Shown here piece by piece: positions 10,678 to 18,255 of a stretch of 32,971 bases of DNA (position 1 is its first letter; every line of letters begins with the position of its first letter). The DNA lies in the NCBI RefSeq assembly GCF_001672895.1, contig NZ_LZKP01000105.1, forward strand, positions 1-32,971. The letters are read 5' to 3'. This stretch comes from Mycobacterium sp. E740. GTDB lineage: Bacteria; Actinomycetota; Actinomycetes; Mycobacteriales; Mycobacteriaceae. The position numbers were made by a program, and so were the translations under genes. The notes under the pieces are model-generated. The model saw only the letters and a list, made by a program, of their open reading frames with translations, did not search any database and had not been told where the DNA came from.

Positions 10678-11265
10678 TCACAGCGGTAGTGACCGGCCCA
10701 GGATCGCGAACGCGCGCGGGTCACCGGCGAAGTGGTAACCGCGGATGACGTCGGTGAAGCCGAGCCTGCGGTACAGCCGCCAGGCCCGGTTGGCCTCTCC
10801 GTTGATCTCCGGCGTCGAGAGCAGCACGTTGGACTCGTCTCGATCCGCGAGCAGCCTGCGGGCCAGCGCCTCGCCCAGCCCGCGTCCCTGGGCGCGCGAG
10901 TGGATGTGCAACTCGGTGAGCTCGAAGTAGCTCGACATCAGCTCGGCGATGCGTGCCGGCGCCACGCCGAAGCGCTGTAGCCCGGCCATGACCTGCTGCT
11001 GCCACCACTGGTCGGGAGCGCCGCAGTAGCCGTACGCGACGCCCAGCATGCGGGCGTCCCCCGACTGGGCGTGGGGCGCGCGGTCGGTCGTCTCCACCGC
11101 GGCGACGGCCTTCCATCCCGGCCTGCGGGTGTGTTCGAGCCACATCGACGCTCGCTGGTCCTCGGTGCCGCGCGGATAGCGCATCGCATCGACGTAGACG
11201 GCGAGCGCGTCACCGAGCCGGTGTTGCATATCGCTCGGCGACAGATCGATGAGAAATGTCGCCAA
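10678..11265 (-). CDS. GNAT-family N-acetyltransferase (Rv2170-like)
   Basis: A predicted 195-residue acetyltransferase. The acetyl-CoA binding loop is seen as QGRGLGEALARRLL after ELTELHIHSR, and the C-terminal GNAT helix-strand as NRAWRLYRRLGFTDV. In M. tuberculosis, Rv2170 has been proposed to acetylate metabolic enzymes; substrates here are unknown. I favour a TTG start at 11265: GGAGAGG lies nine bases upstream and a GATAAT -10 element falls inside the longer alternative frame. The alternative ATG at 11355 would add 30 residues and lacks a ribosome site. It heads the minus-strand run GNAT-lppM-idsA2-mptA, with a GTGA contact at the lppM side. Confidence 0.82.
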   Translation of the reverse strand: MATFLIDLSPSDMQHRLGDALAVYVDAMRYPRGTEDQRASMWLEHTRRPGWKAVAAVETTDRAPHAQSGDARMLGVAYGYCGAPDQWWQQQVMAGLQRFGVAPARIAELMSSYFELTELHIHSRAQGRGLGEALARRLLADRDESNVLLSTPEINGEANRAWRLYRRLGFTDVIRGYHFAGDPRAFAILGRSLPL

Positions 11266-11307
11266 CTGTGTCTGCCTCTCCGCGTGTCGTGCGGTGTCGT
11301 CGACCCC

Positions 11308-11313
11308 ATTATC
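11308..11313 (-). promoter_or_regulatory. -10 element for the GNAT-lppM-idsA2-mptA run
   Basis: GATAAT on the minus strand is close to the consensus TATAAT. It would start transcription near 11301, leaving a leader of about 36 bases that includes GGAGAGG. A TTGGTG lies about 19 bases upstream as a possible -35. This supports the downstream TTG start. Confidence 0.45.
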
Positions 11314-11355
11314 GAGCGCAGCCACCAGTGCCCACCAATTGACGGGGTACGTCAT

Positions 11356-11432
11356 ACAATCGGGCGTCGAACTAGGTGGTACGGCTCAGATCGACCTCGT
11401 ATCATGACTGTTAGGTGCCCGATTGTGGGCAC
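11356..11432 (+). repeat. Inverted repeats in the GNAT/DUF3040 divergent region
   Basis: ACAATCGGGC (11356-11365) is repeated inverted as GCCCGATTGT (11417-11426). The second copy is itself part of a perfect hairpin, GTGCCC-GATTGT-GGGCAC (11415-11432). The span also holds TATCAT near 11399, a possible -10. The arrangement suggests operator sites or a 5' leader hairpin for the DUF3040 gene; no binding protein can be named. Confidence 0.5.
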
Positions 11433-11489
11433 ATACGAGTTTGAACGTCGAGACGGCCGCGGGGCCCAGGGTTTCCGAGGGAGGGACGA

Positions 11490-11894
11490 ATGCCACTCTC
11501 CGATCATGAGCAGCGCATGCTCGACCAGATCGAGAGCGCACTCTATGCCGAGGACCCGAAGTTCGCTTCGAGCGTGCGCGGCGGAACCCTGCGCGCCCCC
11601 TCGACTCGTCGCCGCCTGCAGGGCGCCGCGCTGTTCGTGATAGGTCTCGCGATGCTGGTCTCGGGCGTCGCATTCCCAGCCACCCAGATCAGTGGTTTCC
11701 CGGTCCTGTCGGTGCTCGGCTTCATCGTGATGTTCGGCGGTGTCGTGTTCGCGATCACCGGCCCGCGGCTGCCCGGCGGTCGCGATCGCTCGGTGGTCGA
11801 ACCCGGCGCTGGGCGCCAGAAGCGCGGCAAGGGTTCCACTGGTTCGTTCGCCAGCCGCATGGAAGACCGGTTCCGGCGCCGTTTCGACGAGTAG
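11490..11894 (+). CDS. DUF3040 membrane protein (Rv2169c-like)
   Basis: A 134-residue protein of the actinobacterial DUF3040 family. It has the family's N-terminal signature MPLSDHEQRMLDQIESAL, YAEDPKFASS, two transmembrane helices (about 46-66 and 70-90) and a basic C-terminal tail. Its function is unknown; it sits next to the dcw cluster in mycobacteria and relatives, hinting at a role in growth or division. GAGGGAGGGACGA before the ATG is a strong ribosome site. It is followed by a clear intrinsic terminator, so it is transcribed separately from mraZ. Confidence 0.9.
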   Translation: MPLSDHEQRMLDQIESALYAEDPKFASSVRGGTLRAPSTRRRLQGAALFVIGLAMLVSGVAFPATQISGFPVLSVLGFIVMFGGVVFAITGPRLPGGRDRSVVEPGAGRQKRGKGSTGSFASRMEDRFRRRFDE

Positions 11895-11912
11895 GCCGCG
11901 TCTGGTCGACAC

Positions 11913-11943
11913 AGGGGCAGTCCGCCACGGGCTGCCCCTTTTT
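11913..11943 (+). terminator. Intrinsic terminator after the DUF3040 gene
   Basis: GGGGCAG (11914-11920) pairs perfectly with CTGCCCC (11932-11938), followed by TTTTT. This is a canonical stem plus T tract, relatively rare in mycobacteria, and it insulates the mraZ promoter downstream. Confidence 0.85.
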
Positions 11944-12104
11944 GCTGGGTAGGGGCGGCTCTCCCCACTGCGCCCCACCGATTCGGTAACCAGCTCTGAA
12001 CAGCCCTTTAGCGGGCGGTGAGCGCCCTGGGGCCAGCCGGTTCGGGCTCCTGCTGCATCCGCTGTGGGGACGCGCGCAGATTCGTGCCTATCAAATGGTG
12101 AATG

Positions 12105-12134
12105 GTGGGGGAAAGTGGGGTAAAGTGGCTGACA
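12105..12134 (+). promoter_or_regulatory. MraZ operator: 10-bp tandem repeats overlapping a -10 element
   Basis: Three direct repeats with 10-bp period begin with GTGG: GTGGGGGAAA (12105), GTGGGGTAAA (12115) and GTGGCTGACA (12125). The core (AAA)GTGG at this period is the known type of MraZ binding site, where each DNA-binding domain of the ring contacts one repeat. TAAAGT (12121-12126) fits a -10 hexamer and would start transcription near 12134, so bound MraZ should block its own promoter. The rest of the gap from 11944 to 12104 shows nothing clear. Confidence 0.7.
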
Positions 12135-12184
12135 ACGGAGCGACGGGGGCTCTGTTGACAGGCAGGGCGGCAGGAGGTGGCGAG

Positions 12185-12616
12185 ATGTTTCTCGGCACCT
12201 ACACGCCGAAACTCGACGACAAAGGGCGGCTCACGCTGCCCGCCAAGTTCCGCGACGCGCTGGCAGGAGGGTTGATGGTCACCAAGAGCCAAGATCACAG
12301 CCTCGCGGTGTATCCGCGCGCCGAGTTCGAGAAGCTCGCACGACGGGCATCCCAAGCGTCGCGGAGCAATCCCGAGGCGCGCGCTTACCTGCGCAACCTG
12401 GCCGCGGCCACCGATGAACAACACCCCGACGCGCAAGGCCGGATCACGTTGTCCGCCGATCACCGCCGCTACGCGAACCTGTCGAAGGAATGCGTGGTGA
12501 TCGGATCGGTCGACTACCTCGAGATCTGGGACTCGACTTCATGGCAGGAGTACCAGCAGACCCACGAAGAGAACTTCTCCGCGGCCACCGATGAAGCTCT
12601 GCACGACATCATCTGA
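12185..12616 (+). CDS. mraZ: Transcriptional regulator MraZ
   Basis: A 143-residue DNA-binding protein, the usual length. It has two AbrB-like swapped-hairpin domains: [26 protein letters not shown] (residues 1-26) and [22 protein letters not shown] (about 78-99), each with the DxxGR motif. It forms a ring and autoregulates the dcw operon through GTGG repeats, which are present upstream. AGGAGGTGG gives a strong ribosome site before the ATG. It is followed by a structured 145-bp gap before rsmH. Confidence 0.97.
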   Translation: MFLGTYTPKLDDKGRLTLPAKFRDALAGGLMVTKSQDHSLAVYPRAEFEKLARRASQASRSNPEARAYLRNLAAATDEQHPDAQGRITLSADHRRYANLSKECVVIGSVDYLEIWDSTSWQEYQQTHEENFSAATDEALHDII

Positions 12617-12761
12617 GTCGGCGGCCGACCGGCACATCGGCCGACATTCGGCCCGTGCATCGCGGCCTCTGCCCGAACCGGCCCTGGCGTACTTCCCCGA
12701 CGCCAGGTCCGCGCTCTCGGACAGGGACCTCGGTGCAGGGGTGTGGAACGGAGGGAAGGCG
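12617..12761 (+). ncRNA. Probable mraW RNA motif (5' leader of rsmH)
   Basis: The gap between mraZ and rsmH holds two tight hairpins. CCTGGCG (12683-12689) pairs perfectly with CGCCAGG (12701-12707) around an 11-base loop, and it is followed directly by TCCG-CGCTCT-CGGA (12708-12721). Then come a purine-rich stretch and the GGAGGGAAGG ribosome site of rsmH. A conserved structured RNA called the mraW motif is known from mycobacteria and other Actinomycetales at exactly this place, upstream of mraW (rsmH). I assign it from position and hairpins, without a covariance search. The same DNA is open in the rsmH frame, so it could instead be read as an N-terminal extension. Confidence 0.6.
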
Positions 12762-13748
12762 ATGGAACGGCGCACCGGCGACCACGGGCACATCCCGGTC
12801 CTGCTCGACCGCTGCGTCGAACTCCTCAAACCCGCGCTGACGCGCCACAGCGAAAGCGGCGAAGGCGCGGTGCTCGTGGACGCCACGCTCGGCGCGGGCG
12901 GACATGCCGAGCGGTTCCTGACCGAACTGCCGGGCCTGCGCCTGATCGGGCTGGATCGCGACCCCGACGCGTTGTGGATCGCGGGGGAGCGACTGGCCCC
13001 GTTCGGCGACCGGGCGGTGCTGGTGCGCACCCGCTACGACGGCATCGGTGAAGCGGTCCGTCAAACAGGCTGGGGCGCAACCGGAATCGACGGCGCCCTG
13101 TTCGATCTCGGCGTTTCCTCGATGCAGCTGGACCGCACCGAGCGCGGCTTCTCTTACGCGGCCGACGCGCCGCTGGACATGCGGATGGACACCGATGCGG
13201 AGCTGACGGCCGCGGACGTGGTCAACACCTACGACGAGAGGTCGCTGGCCCGGCTGCTGCGCGAGTTCGGCGAAGAGCGCTTCGCCGGGCGGATCGCCGC
13301 TGCGCTGATCCGTCGTCGCGCCCGCCGGCCGTTGCGCACCACCGGGGAACTGGTCGAGTTGCTGTACGACGCAATTCCGGCGCCGGCGCGCCGCACCGGA
13401 GGCCACCCGGCCAAGCGCACGTTCCAGGCGCTGCGCATCGCGGTCAACGGCGAGCTGGACTCGCTGCGCGACGCGCTGCCCGCTGCGCTGGAGGCGCTGA
13501 CGCCCGGGGGCCGGATCGTCGTGATGGCTTACCAGTCGCTGGAGGACCGCATCGTGAAGACGGCTTTCGCCGCCGCCACGGCCTCCAGGACGCCGCCCGG
13601 ACTCCCCGTCGAACTGCCCGGTCACGAACCGGAGTTCGTCGCGCTGACCCGTGGCGCCGAGCGTGCGGCTGCCGAGGAGATCGAACGGAACCCACGTAGC
13701 GCACCGGTGCGGCTACGAGCAGTGGAGAAGGTGGGGGCAGGTCAGTGA
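12762..13748 (+). CDS. rsmH: 16S rRNA (cytosine-1402-N4)-methyltransferase
   Basis: A 328-residue SAM-dependent methyltransferase, also called MraW, that modifies C1402 in the ribosomal P site. Visible motifs are [15 protein letters not shown] and [11 protein letters not shown] (SAM binding), [27 protein letters not shown], the [17 protein letters not shown] block and [12 protein letters not shown]. The ATG at 12762 has GGAGGGAAG just upstream and yields the normal family N-terminus ([13 protein letters not shown]). The frame is open back to 12591 inside mraZ, and I recall that M. tuberculosis Rv2165c is annotated with such an extension. I think the extra part is RNA structure. The stop overlaps the next start as GTGA. 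Confidence 0.95.
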   Translation: MERRTGDHGHIPVLLDRCVELLKPALTRHSESGEGAVLVDATLGAGGHAERFLTELPGLRLIGLDRDPDALWIAGERLAPFGDRAVLVRTRYDGIGEAVRQTGWGATGIDGALFDLGVSSMQLDRTERGFSYAADAPLDMRMDTDAELTAADVVNTYDERSLARLLREFGEERFAGRIAAALIRRRARRPLRTTGELVELLYDAIPAPARRTGGHPAKRTFQALRIAVNGELDSLRDALPAALEALTPGGRIVVMAYQSLEDRIVKTAFAAATASRTPPGLPVELPGHEPEFVALTRGAERAAAEEIERNPRSAPVRLRAVEKVGAGQ

Positions 13749-14728
13749 AGGTCAAGCAAGCGAAGCAGGCCAAGCAGGCCAAGCAGACCAAGCAGGCCAA
13801 GCGGGGCAGCGCGGTTCGTGGCGGCGACGAGCGTCAGCGCACCGCCCGCGGCACCCAGCGTCGACCTAACGACGCGCACGCGCGACGCAAACCCGCGCGC
13901 GAGCAGCGGCCGCTGCGGTCGGGACCTCAGACCAACCCCATCCCGCGGCCGGTCGACGCGCCCGGCCGGCCGAAGAACGCCAGCCAAGCCAAGGCCCGCG
14001 CCAAGGCGCGAAAGGCGAAGGCGCCCAAGGTCGTACGGCCGCCGCTGCGCCAGCGCATCCTGGTCAAACTGACCTCGATCGAGCTCAACCCCCGCGCTCT
14101 GGTGGGTAAAGTGCCGTTCGTGGTGCTGGTGATCGGTGCGCTGGGGGTCGGTCTCGGCACGACGCTGTGGCTCTCCACCGACGCCGCCGAGCGGTCCTAC
14201 CGGCTCAGCAACGCCCGTGAGACGAATCAAGCTCTGCTGCAACAGAAGGAAGCGCTGGAGCGCGACGTGCTCGAGGCACAGGCCGCGCCCGCGTTGGCCG
14301 AAGCAGCCCGCGGACTCGGGATGATCCCCTCGCGCGACACCGCGCACCTCGTTCAGGACCCGGCGGGCAACTGGGTCGTGGTCGGCACACCGAAGCCCGC
14401 CGAAGGGGTGCCGCCGCCACCACTGAACACGCCGTTGCCCGACGCGGCACCGCCACCTCCGCCGCCGCCGGGGCCGCGTGTCGTCGACCCGCGTGAGGTC
14501 ACCGTCCGCATGCCGGAGCGAGCGGTACCGACGCCGGCCACGCAACCTCCCGGTGCGGCCACCGTGCCGGGCGTCCCACCCGCTGCTCCCGTCCCGCCCG
14601 TCGGTCCCGCACCGGCCGCTCCGCTCGGCACCCCGCACATGCCCACCGCGCAAGCGCTACCCGGCCCGGCGCCGGCCGCCGAGCGATCCGTCCCCCTGGT
14701 CGCGCCGCCGGCAGGCCCTGCCGCATGA
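13745..14728 (+). CDS. ftsL: FtsL-like division protein, Pro-rich, single-pass
   Basis: A 327-residue type II membrane protein (Rv2164c family). A very basic cytoplasmic region of about 120 residues begins with a KQA repeat. It is followed by one transmembrane helix (about 123-143), a short coiled coil (about 149-180, [27 protein letters not shown] in outline) and a Pro-rich periplasmic tail from about 216. The single helix plus coiled coil just before pbpB is the FtsL layout, and the M. smegmatis orthologue has been reported as FtsL, which joins FtsB and FtsQ in the divisome. GTG start overlaps the rsmH stop; the stop overlaps the pbpB ATG. The family is poorly conserved, so identity rests mostly on topology and context. 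Confidence 0.8.
   Translation: MKVKQAKQAKQAKQTKQAKRGSAVRGGDERQRTARGTQRRPNDAHARRKPAREQRPLRSGPQTNPIPRPVDAPGRPKNASQAKARAKARKAKAPKVVRPPLRQRILVKLTSIELNPRALVGKVPFVVLVIGALGVGLGTTLWLSTDAAERSYRLSNARETNQALLQQKEALERDVLEAQAAPALAEAARGLGMIPSRDTAHLVQDPAGNWVVVGTPKPAEGVPPPPLNTPLPDAAPPPPPPPGPRVVDPREVTVRMPERAVPTPATQPPGAATVPGVPPAAPVPPVGPAPAAPLGTPHMPTAQALPGPAPAAERSVPLVAPPAGPAA
13754..13798 (+). repeat. Five tandem 9-bp repeats inside ftsL
   Basis: Five copies of a 9-bp unit (consensus AAGCAGGCC) encode the repeated tripeptide Lys-Gln-Ala/Thr at the start of the protein. Copy 1 is AAGCAAGCG and copy 4 is AAGCAGACC; the other three are identical. Near-identity at DNA level suggests copy number can change by slippage without breaking the frame. 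Confidence 0.85.
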
Positions 14729-16656
14729 GCCGCGGGGAGCGCCGGCGCCGCAATGGCGGCAGGCCCGAAAGCCGCCGCGACACCCCCGCTGCTTCCCAGG
14801 AGCGGTCGGCCAAATCCCGCCGGACCCGTGCGCCCATGGCCGGAACCGGCCTGCGCAGTGCGTCTTTCGTGTTCCGGCATCGCGTCGGCAACGCCGTCCT
14901 GTTCCTCGTGCTGATCGTCGCGGCCGGTCAGTTGTTCAACCTCCAGGTGCCGCGTGCGGAGGGCCTGCGCGCCGAGGCTGCGAGCCAGCTCAAGGTCACC
15001 GACATCGAGAAGGCGGTCCGCGGTGCGATCGTCGACCGCAACAACGACAAGCTCGCCTTCACGATCGAGGCCCGCGCCCTGACCTTCCAGCCGGTCAAGG
15101 TCCGCAAGCAGCTCGAGGAAGCCAGGGCGAAGAGCATCGAGGCGCCGGAGCCCGACCGCAGGCTGCGCGACATCGCCGCCGAGGTGGCGCTGCGGATGAA
15201 CAACAAACCGGACGCCGCGACCGTGCTCAAGAAGCTCAAGAGCGATGACTCGTTCGTCTACCTCGCGCGCGCGGTCGATCCGGCGGTCGCGCACGCCATC
15301 TCCAGCAAGTTCCCCGAGGTCGGCTCGGAACGCCAGGATCTGCGCCAGTACCCGGGCGGCTCACTGGCCGCCAACGTCGTGGGCGGCATCGACTGGGACG
15401 GACACGGGCTGCTCGGGCTCGAGGACTCGCTCGACGCGGTGCTGGCCGGCACCGACGGCTCGATCACCTATGACCGCGGTTCCGACGGTGTCGTCATCCC
15501 CGGCAGTTACCGCAATCGCCACGACGCGGTGGACGGCTCCACGGTGATGCTCACCATCGACGACGACATCCAGTTCTATGTCCAGCAACAGGTGCAGCAG
15601 GCGCGGAATCTGTCTGGCGCCAAGCATGTCTCGGCCGTCGTCCTGGACGCGAAAACCGGTGAGGTGCTCGCGATGGCGAACGACAACACGTTCGACCCCA
15701 GCCAGGACATCGGCCGTCAGGAGGATCGTGAACTGGGCAACCCGTCGGTGTCGTCGCCGTACGAGCCGGGTTCGGTCAACAAGATCATCACGGCCGCTTC
15801 GGTCATCGAGTACGGGTTGTCCAATCCCGACGAGGTGCTGCAGGTCCCCGGTTCGATCCACATGGGCGGCGTCACGGTCGGTGACGCTTGGGAGCACGGC
15901 ACCATGCCCTACACCACCACCGGCGTCTTCGGTAAGTCGTCCAACGTCGGCACGCTGATGCTGGCCCAACGGCTCGGTCCGGAGCGCTTCTTCGAGATGG
16001 TGCGGAAGTTCGGTCTCGGGCAGCGCACCGGAGTCGGGCTGCCGGGAGAGAGCGCCGGTCTGGTCCCGCCGATCGACCAGTGGTCGGGCAGCACATTCTC
16101 CAATCTCCCGATCGGACAGGGTCTTTCGATGACGCTGCTCCAGATGACGGGCATGTACCAGACCATCGCCAACGACGGCGTGCGCATCCCGCCGCGCATC
16201 GTGAAAACCACCATCGCCCCCGACGGCACCCGCACCGACGAGCCGCGGCCGGAGGGGGTGCGGGTGGTCTCGCCGCAGACCGCGCAGACCGTGCGGCACA
16301 TGCTGCGTGCCACGTTGCAAGCCGACCCGACAGGGGTGCAGCAGGGGACCGGATCGCGCGGGGCCGTCGAGGGATATCAGCTCTCCGGCAAGACGGGCAC
16401 CGCGCAGCAGATCAACCCGGCCTGTGGCTGCTACTACAGCGACGTCTACTGGATCACGTTCGCCGGCATCGCGACCACCGACGATCCCCGCTACGTCGTC
16501 GGCATCATGATGGACAACCCGCACCGCACGGCCGACGGACAACCGGGAACGACGGCGGCCCCGCTGTTCCACAACATCACGTCGTGGCTGCTACAGCGTC
16601 AGAATGTGCCGCTGTCCCCGGATCCCGGTCCGCGGCTCACGCTGCAAGCGAGCTGA
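14725..16656 (+). CDS. pbpB: Septal peptidoglycan transpeptidase PBP (PbpB/FtsI class B)
   Basis: A 643-residue class B penicillin-binding protein that cross-links septal peptidoglycan as partner of FtsW. It has a basic cytoplasmic tail of about 50 residues, one transmembrane helix (about 55-73), the dimerisation/pedestal domain, then the transpeptidase domain. The active-site serine is S350 with K353 (PGSVNK), SSN is at 405-407 and KTGT begins at K556. PIDQW and QGLSMTLLQMTGMYQ blocks are typical of the class. The ATG overlaps the ftsL stop as ATGA. It is followed by 66 bp with a promoter-like element before murE; in M. tuberculosis several extra genes are inserted there. Confidence 0.97.
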   Translation: MSRGERRRRNGGRPESRRDTPAASQERSAKSRRTRAPMAGTGLRSASFVFRHRVGNAVLFLVLIVAAGQLFNLQVPRAEGLRAEAASQLKVTDIEKAVRGAIVDRNNDKLAFTIEARALTFQPVKVRKQLEEARAKSIEAPEPDRRLRDIAAEVALRMNNKPDAATVLKKLKSDDSFVYLARAVDPAVAHAISSKFPEVGSERQDLRQYPGGSLAANVVGGIDWDGHGLLGLEDSLDAVLAGTDGSITYDRGSDGVVIPGSYRNRHDAVDGSTVMLTIDDDIQFYVQQQVQQARNLSGAKHVSAVVLDAKTGEVLAMANDNTFDPSQDIGRQEDRELGNPSVSSPYEPGSVNKIITAASVIEYGLSNPDEVLQVPGSIHMGGVTVGDAWEHGTMPYTTTGVFGKSSNVGTLMLAQRLGPERFFEMVRKFGLGQRTGVGLPGESAGLVPPIDQWSGSTFSNLPIGQGLSMTLLQMTGMYQTIANDGVRIPPRIVKTTIAPDGTRTDEPRPEGVRVVSPQTAQTVRHMLRATLQADPTGVQQGTGSRGAVEGYQLSGKTGTAQQINPACGCYYSDVYWITFAGIATTDDPRYVVGIMMDNPHRTADGQPGTTAAPLFHNITSWLLQRQNVPLSPDPGPRLTLQAS

Positions 16657-16707
16657 CGGCGGCGCGACAGGCCTGAAGATGCGGCGGGCGGCCGGCGAGG
16701 CGGCCGG

Positions 16708-16713
16708 TACTGT
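16708..16713 (+). promoter_or_regulatory. Possible internal promoter -10 before murE
   Basis: TACTGT fits TANNNT and ends nine bases before the murE ATG, which lacks a Shine-Dalgarno site. An almost leaderless internal transcript is therefore plausible in addition to readthrough from pbpB. Confidence 0.4.
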
Positions 16714-16722
16714 ATCTGCGCT

Positions 16723-18255
16723 ATGAACCTGCGACCCAGCCATCCCGCCGGCCCGGCGTTCGGGCCGTTGGCGGAGCAGGTCAACGCGGTGCCGGCCGGG
16801 GGCGCCATGTCCGGTCCGGCGGTATCGGACATCCGGGTCACGGGCGTCACGCTGCGCAGCGGAGACGTCCAGCCCGGTGACCTGTTCGCGGCGCTGCCCG
16901 GTGCCTCGTCGCACGGCGGACGGCATGTCGGTGAGGCGCTCGCACGCGGGGCGGTCGCCGTCCTGACCGATCCGGACGGACTGGCGCTCGTGGGACCCGA
17001 TGTCGGTGTGCCGCTCCTCGTTCACCAGTCTCCGCGGTCCGTGCTGGGTGAGCTGGCCGCGATCGTGTACGGACGACCGTCGGAACGGCTGCGGGTCATC
17101 GGCGTCACCGGAACCTCCGGCAAGACGACCACCACCTATCTGGTGGAGGCCGGACTGCGATCGGCGCAGCGCGTGGCGGGACTGGTCGGCACCGTCGGCG
17201 TCCGCATCGCCGGGCACGATCAGGCCAGCGCGCTGACCACGCCCGAAGCGCCCGACCTGCAGGCCCTGCTCGCGGTGATGGTCGAGCAGGGTGTCGATAC
17301 CGTGGTCATGGAGGTGTCCAGCCACGCGCTGTCGCTGGGGCGGGTCGACGGGGTGCGCTTCGCGGTCGGCGGATTCACCAACCTGTCCCGGGACCACCTC
17401 GACTTCCACCCGACGATGCGCGACTACTTCGAAGCCAAGGCGCGGCTATTCGCTCCCGAATCGCCTACTCGCGCAGAGGTTTCCGTGCTGTGCGTGGACG
17501 ACGACGCGGGCCGGGAGATGGCGCGGCTGGCCGCTGACCCGGTGACGGTGAGTGCGACCGGACGCGATGCCGACTGGCGCATCGAAGACGTCCGCGCCGT
17601 GGACCGCAACGCGCAGGAGTTCGTCGCGGTGGACCCGGCAGGTGTGCACCACGGGCTGCGCATCGAGCTGCCGGGTCGCTACAACGTGGCCAACTGCCTG
17701 CTCGCGGCGGCACTCCTCGACGCGGTCGGCGTTTCGCCGGAACAGGCCGCGCCCGGTCTGCGCTCGGCGACGGTGCCCGGCCGGATGGAAACCATCGATC
17801 GTGGCCAGGACTTCCTGGCGCTGGTCGACTATGCGCACAAACCCGGCGCCCTGCAGGCCGTGCTCGAGACGCTGCGGGCCCAGACCCGCGGCCGGGTGGC
17901 GGCGGTGTTCGGGGCGGGCGGCGACCGCGACCCGGGCAAGCGGGCGGAGATGGGACAGGTCGCCGCCGAACTGGCCGATCTCGTCGTGGTCACCGACGAC
18001 AATCCACGCAACGAGGATCCGGCGACGATCCGCGCGGCGATAGTCGCCGGTGCGGTGGGCGGTGCGAAAGTCGTCGACATCGGCGACCGCCGTGCGGCGA
18101 TCGACTACGCGGTGGGGTGGGCGCAGCCCGGCGATGTCGTGCTCGTCGCCGGGAAAGGGCATGAGGCCGGCCAGACCAGCGCCGGTGTGACCCGTCCGTT
18201 CGACGATCGTGCGGAACTGGCGCAGGCGCTCGAGGCGGCCGGGTACCGACGATGA
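16723..18255 (+). CDS. murE: UDP-MurNAc-L-Ala-D-Glu:meso-diaminopimelate ligase
   Basis: A 510-residue cytoplasmic Mur ligase that adds the third residue of the peptidoglycan stem peptide. The ATP loop [10 protein letters not shown] has its lysine at K134. The DNPR motif (426-429) that recognises meso-diaminopimelate is intact, so the substrate is DAP rather than lysine, as expected in mycobacteria. TTPEAPDL and [10 protein letters not shown] are the other family blocks; the carbamylated lysine should lie in YFEAKARLF. The ATG at 16723 fits the near-leaderless promoter. Its stop overlaps the murF start as ATGA. Confidence 0.97.
   Translation: MNLRPSHPAGPAFGPLAEQVNAVPAGGAMSGPAVSDIRVTGVTLRSGDVQPGDLFAALPGASSHGGRHVGEALARGAVAVLTDPDGLALVGPDVGVPLLVHQSPRSVLGELAAIVYGRPSERLRVIGVTGTSGKTTTTYLVEAGLRSAQRVAGLVGTVGVRIAGHDQASALTTPEAPDLQALLAVMVEQGVDTVVMEVSSHALSLGRVDGVRFAVGGFTNLSRDHLDFHPTMRDYFEAKARLFAPESPTRAEVSVLCVDDDAGREMARLAADPVTVSATGRDADWRIEDVRAVDRNAQEFVAVDPAGVHHGLRIELPGRYNVANCLLAAALLDAVGVSPEQAAPGLRSATVPGRMETIDRGQDFLALVDYAHKPGALQAVLETLRAQTRGRVAAVFGAGGDRDPGKRAEMGQVAAELADLVVVTDDNPRNEDPATIRAAIVAGAVGGAKVVDIGDRRAAIDYAVGWAQPGDVVLVAGKGHEAGQTSAGVTRPFDDRAELAQALEAAGYRR

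Noticed and set aside
12155..12160. TTGACA as the -35 of an mraZ promoter
   Set aside because: It lies only 25 bases before the mraZ ATG, leaving no room for a -10 and leader. The -10 at 12121 inside the MraZ repeats fits better.
12591..12761. Upstream extension of rsmH starting inside mraZ
   Set aside because: The frame is open, but a strong ribosome site precedes the ATG at 12762, the extension has no methyltransferase motif, and the region folds into hairpins like the mraW RNA motif.
15361..16572. Long minus-strand frame opposite pbpB
   Set aside because: Shadow of the transpeptidase domain; no motif and no ribosome site.
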